This document shows positions 5,201 to 7,546 of a stretch of 7,546 nt of DNA, piece after piece. The position numbers and the translations under genes are program-made. Each line of letters starts with the position of its first letter. Position 1 is the first letter of the stretch. Source of the stretch: Prevotellaceae bacterium. Lineage in GTDB: Bacteria; Bacteroidota; Bacteroidia; Bacteroidales; UBA932. Location of the stretch: positions 1 through 7,546 of the forward strand of contig JAIRLF010000194.1 in NCBI GenBank assembly GCA_031259655.1, given 5' to 3'. The notes under the pieces were generated by a model. That model saw only the letters and a list, made by a program, of their open reading frames with translations. It was not told where the DNA came from and searched no databases.

Positions 5201-7546
5201 TTTATTGATATATGGCACTTCAATATAACAGGACTCAGTGTATGTTCTGCCGTTTTGAATCATCAGGAAATTCACGGCAAATCCACCCTGATATTCTTCT
5301 TTTACAGGAATCAGGATGCGTTCCATGTCTGTTACAACAAGGTTTTTCGATTCGATAACGCCACGATTGCGCAGCATAACCTCATAATAGATATACGATG
5401 TTTTTTCGCTGCCTCTGACCCAAAATTCGGCATATTCACCCGTATTAACGGAGTTTTGTATGTTTATCAGCCAGTCGGACATGTTCCTTATTGGAGACGG
5501 GACGAATGTTTGCGAAGATTTAATAACAGGCTCCCCATCTAATTGAATAAATTGGGTATATTCGGCTTTTGCTTCGGCGTTTTTTGCTTTTATATCAATA
5601 CGATACCAGCCGGCAGGAGCGGTGGCAAGCGCATGAAGACTGATTTTGTCCGATTCCGATTCCGTTTTAATTTGATACGAAACTATCTGTTTGATTTCTT
5701 TGTATTTTTCGGGCATATTCTCATCTCTGTAAGGGTCAAGCGGGAAGTGTTTTTTAAACTCTGAACGCGACATCACAAACGTATCGGGAACTTCCCATGA
5801 GCGAGAACGTAAAATCCCTTCGGGCGATTTCAACGAAGTGATTGTAACCTGCAAATCGGCAGGAGTAAAAAAACCGTTCAAATTGTTGGTCTTGACAGGA
5901 AAATTTAACGAATCCCTGTCTGTGATATACACGGGAATTAATGCATTCACCAATAACGGATTTTTACTGATTTGCACAGAAATATTGGCGCTCTGGGTTT
6001 CTCCGCTAAGGTCGGTAACATCGGCGACAACTTCATATTTATATATCAGATTGTCATCGCCAATATCATCGGCTTCGGCTTTAAAATCAATTACAAATAT
6101 GCCCTTGTCACTGGTATTTATTGTTCCCGAAACGATTTCCCGTATAGTAACATTCGGTGTTCCCCGTGAATACCTTATATATCGTTTTGTCCGAATGACA
6201 CGATATTTAACTTCGACATTATCAACTACATATTCGGCAAAGGTATTCACTTTTCCGGTAAGCCGGACACTGTCGTTAAATCTATAGTTTTTACTGATGG
6301 CGTCGAATTTAATGTTAAATGTCGGACGTTTATATTCTTCAACACGAATATACTGGCTTCCATGAGCGTTCGACAGTCGCATTATCCCGTTCAACAGACC
6401 ATGCGGAATGACGAAACTGCCATGTACGCTACCGTATTCGTTAGTCGTATGTTTTTGTGTGGAAATTACTTTGCCGTTGACGTCGTGGAAGTTTATATCT
6501 ATAGATTCATTTTCCAAAAGAGTATATTTTCTTTCGTTATGTTCAAAGTATAAGGCTTTATAATAGACAGTTTGACCGGGACGATATATCGAACGGTCGG
6601 TAAAAAACACGACTTCTCTTTTATTTGGATTGAATGATGAACTGTAAAAATGAAATTGAGTTAGAATCAAACGTTCATCGCCATTAGTGATTATTATTTT
6701 TTTATATCTGTTATCATTATGAGATATGTATGCCATTCCGTTGTCGTCGGTTTGGCTGGTATTTACATTATTTTCATAACCGAAATACTCAATTTTTGCA
6801 TTCTTTACCGGTTTGCCGGTTTTTGCGTTTGCAACATATATCCTGTTTTCGTTATTGTAATCGCTTAAAGTACTGCGACATGCTACATGCAATGGAGAAA
6901 CCTGAAATACAAGGCAAGAACTCATAATAAATTCGGACGTATTTTTCACAAATGCGACGTAACATCCCTGCGGCAGTCCGTCAATCATTATTTCTGTCGA
7001 ATGTTCTTGATAATCATTTGTCCCGGGCAGTGTAATTTCTTTTGTAGCAAACGGTTTCCGATTTTTGAAATCTTTGACTTTTACTTCATGCCGTTTTAAC
7101 AGATAATCCTCGTTTATTTCGTGAATTTCCAAAATCAGTTTGTCGGTATTCTTATATTTTACTAATGCAAGTATCGGAGTATTTGGATAATGCAAAATTT
7201 TTAAAGTTACGTTTATTGAAGTCTGTTCAATTTTTTGCTGTAGTTTTTTTGCTGTCTTTACAATGTTTTTCATTTCAACTTTTCCGGTATAGAGAGAAAT
7301 TATTTTCGTACACAAATCGTAAGATTCGTTATATTTAGATCTCAATTTGCTATTTTTTAGTTCTTCGGTGCCCTGTTCTTCGTACAGCATAGCCAAAGCA
7401 AGCGCCGGATATCCCCATTCGTTACTTTGACTGTATGTGTCCATTTGCGATATCAAAACATGTTCATACAGGCTTTTAGCCTTATCGTAGCGACCTTTAT
7501 CAAATACGTATTTCAACCGTTCGATATCGAGGCTAACCAAAGCGGC
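2279..7546 (-). CDS. Bacterial alpha-2-macroglobulin family protein with thioester (5' end outside window)
   Basis: About 1755 residues are present and the frame is open to the window edge, so the N-terminus is missing. Residues are numbered here from the TTG codon at 7540-7538, which need not be the start. Bacterial alpha-2-macroglobulins are envelope proteins thought to trap attacking proteases: cleavage of a bait region exposes a thioester that captures the protease. Residues 1-105 are helical and TPR-like. Macroglobulin beta-domains follow, with the signature TDRSIYRPGQTV at 314-325. A likely bait region lies at about 890-950. The A2M core has NETAFFYPQL (953-962), TRWKMLGFAHT (981-991) and APRFFREND (1015-1023). 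The thioester motif CSEQ (Cys1180, Gln1183; DNA 3992-4003) opens a helical thioester domain (about 1160-1590) with QKDGGFPWFTG and YQAPIETQAMLIEAF. A C-terminal beta-domain (about 1640-1745) has VHLKDMRAAALEPV and SGYRYQDGLWYYES. Residues 1597-1640 are an unusual low-complexity insert. The final Glu-Leu-stop is shared with the repeat array. The family call is firm; the target protease is unknown. Confidence 0.95.
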   Translation of the reverse strand, partial: AALVSLDIERLKYVFDKGRYDKAKSLYEHVLISQMDTYSQSNEWGYPALALAMLYEEQGTEELKNSKLRSKYNESYDLCTKIISLYTGKVEMKNIVKTAKKLQQKIEQTSINVTLKILHYPNTPILALVKYKNTDKLILEIHEINEDYLLKRHEVKVKDFKNRKPFATKEITLPGTNDYQEHSTEIMIDGLPQGCYVAFVKNTSEFIMSSCLVFQVSPLHVACRSTLSDYNNENRIYVANAKTGKPVKNAKIEYFGYENNVNTSQTDDNGMAYISHNDNRYKKIIITNGDERLILTQFHFYSSSFNPNKREVVFFTDRSIYRPGQTVYYKALYFEHNERKYTLLENESIDINFHDVNGKVISTQKHTTNEYGSVHGSFVIPHGLLNGIMRLSNAHGSQYIRVEEYKRPTFNIKFDAISKNYRFNDSVRLTGKVNTFAEYVVDNVEVKYRVIRTKRYIRYSRGTPNVTIREIVSGTINTSDKGIFVIDFKAEADDIGDDNLIYKYEVVADVTDLSGETQSANISVQISKNPLLVNALIPVYITDRDSLNFPVKTNNLNGFFTPADLQVTITSLKSPEGILRSRSWEVPDTFVMSRSEFKKHFPLDPYRDENMPEKYKEIKQIVSYQIKTESESDKISLHALATAPAGWYRIDIKAKNAEAKAEYTQFIQLDGEPVIKSSQTFVPSPIRNMSDWLINIQNSVNTGEYAEFWVRGSEKTSYIYYEVMLRNRGVIESKNLVVTDMERILIPVKEEYQGGFAVNFLMIQNGRTYTESCYIEVPYINKLLDIKFTTFRNKLLPGEKEKWTLNIKNINGEKETAEMAATLYDASLDMFYFHTWHYSFYAQMHDLSNWKSNILILESHQNFGFSNNHIYFDKNPFAYPRFSTKWDILLHIILENKLPRKYSTLASISTLNESPVISRNIDEEDIQENIPPAMVIKGSSGTTPLTDIATRQNFNETAFFYPQLRTDENGEISVEFTVPDALTRWKMLGFAHTKDFKTGFVTNKLITQKQVAVSVNAPRFFRENDIVELMAKVNNITENDLTGQAMLRLYDAVTMQPLDTTIVRSPQTQSFDVKAGLSAGLKWTLVIPETVQAICYKVTAQAGNHTDGEEKTVPVLKNSMLVTETMPFSIRAGKQKSLTFDKLKTNKSTTLRNHSLTLEFTSNPAWYAIQSMPYLMEYPYECSEQTFSRFYANSLATTVVNSSPRIRQIFDIWRNLPENKDALLSNLEKNQELKQVLLEETPWVMQAENETERKKRVGLLFDLNRMSAEQQRAFDKVQKAQQKDGGFPWFTGCPSSFFITSHIIAGLEHLDRLNALGDFKDRAKTVVNNGLQYMDKAIQDNYDRLLKLKTDMSKQTVGYEEIKYLYTCSFSNHKPQDTTAFDYYLAQAKQYRTKFNLYAQAMTALALNRFGDAKTAKDIIRSLKERAQQSEEMGMYWKNNVPGYFWYQAPIETQAMLIEAFNEVANDKQAVDDMKIWLLRNKQTNDWRTTKATAEACYALLMTGGNLLDENQTLDITVGGKPLNEAAKEDIRPEPGTGYVKTAWTNADVNQNMANITVANPNKSGIAWGGMYWQYFEQLDKITAAETALRMDKHLFLKQDQNLQNFRIKQNSENSENPDSDNKNPANSVNSVNSDPDSDSDNILQIGDIVTVRLTLRADRDYEFVHLKDMRAAALEPVRAISGYRYQDGLWYYESIKDASMNFFITYLRKGTYVFEYDLRVTHAGQFSNGITTFQCMYAPEFSAHSEGVRIKSEL
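2638..2752. repeat. Palindromic 9-bp-periodic repeat inside the macroglobulin gene
   Basis: The arms 2638-2660 and 2730-2752 are inverted repeats matching at 22 of 23 positions. Plus-strand nonamers of the type CAGAATTTn start at 2644, 2653, 2662, 2671, 2692, 2701 and 2710. Reverse units AATTCTGnn lie near 2713, 2723, 2731 and 2740. Related repeats (ATTGTCAGAATCCGAATC) extend to about 2621. Read on the minus strand it stays open and gives residues 1597-1640, rich in Asn, Ser and Asp (NSENSENPDSDN, NSVNSVNSDPDSDSDN). The 9-bp period equals three codons, so gain or loss of units keeps the frame. The layout matches the intergenic array at 2162-2287, though the core differs. It looks like an intergenic-type repeat that entered a surface loop; this origin is inferred. 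Confidence 0.85.

Noticed and set aside
7538..7540. TTG codon as the start of the macroglobulin gene
   Set aside because: The frame remains open through the two codons before it to the window edge, and the protein lacks any signal peptide there, which an envelope macroglobulin should have. The gene most likely starts beyond position 7546.

Overview
The window looks like a piece of a Bacteroidota (probably Bacteroidales) chromosome. Supporting this are the AT-rich gaps, weak Shine-Dalgarno signals, a TAnnTTTG-type -7 promoter box, an alpha-2-macroglobulin of the Bacteroidota layout, a GH43 lipoprotein, and a TonB-dependent receptor whose TonB box reads LDEVVV. I cannot name a genus from the sequence alone. 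All genes I can support lie on the minus strand, so transcription runs from position 7546 towards position 1.

Layout in transcription order. Positions 7546-2279 hold most of a very large bacterial alpha-2-macroglobulin gene; its 5' end lies beyond the window. It has an intact CSEQ thioester motif. Positions 2278-2102 are intergenic and carry a 126-bp palindromic array of 9-bp repeats, which also supplies the macroglobulin stop codon, followed by a likely promoter. Positions 2101-1115 encode a GH43 arabinanase-like lipoprotein with all three catalytic carboxylates. Positions 992-669 may encode a small membrane-anchored protein that I do not recognise. Positions 560-1 hold the start of a TonB-dependent outer membrane receptor that runs off the window.

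The genes all point to the cell envelope: a protease-trapping or envelope-defence protein, a glycan-cutting lipoprotein and an outer-membrane transporter. The spacers are long (108-177 bp) and GH43 seems to have its own promoter, so I do not read this as one tight operon. No SusC/SusD pair is visible, so it is not a classical polysaccharide utilisation locus. No penicillin-binding protein gene lies downstream of the macroglobulin, unlike the yfhM-pbpC arrangement of Proteobacteria.

The most unusual signal is in the repeats. One 9-bp-periodic palindromic array fills the gap after the macroglobulin. A second element of the same design but different core sequence sits inside the macroglobulin gene, where it is translated in frame as an Asn/Ser/Asp-rich linker of about 44 residues between the thioester domain and the C-terminal domain. 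In addition, the GH43 and TonB-receptor genes share an identical 18-nt AT-rich leader just before their start codons. I saw no tRNA, rRNA, CRISPR array, insertion sequence or plausible plus-strand gene.
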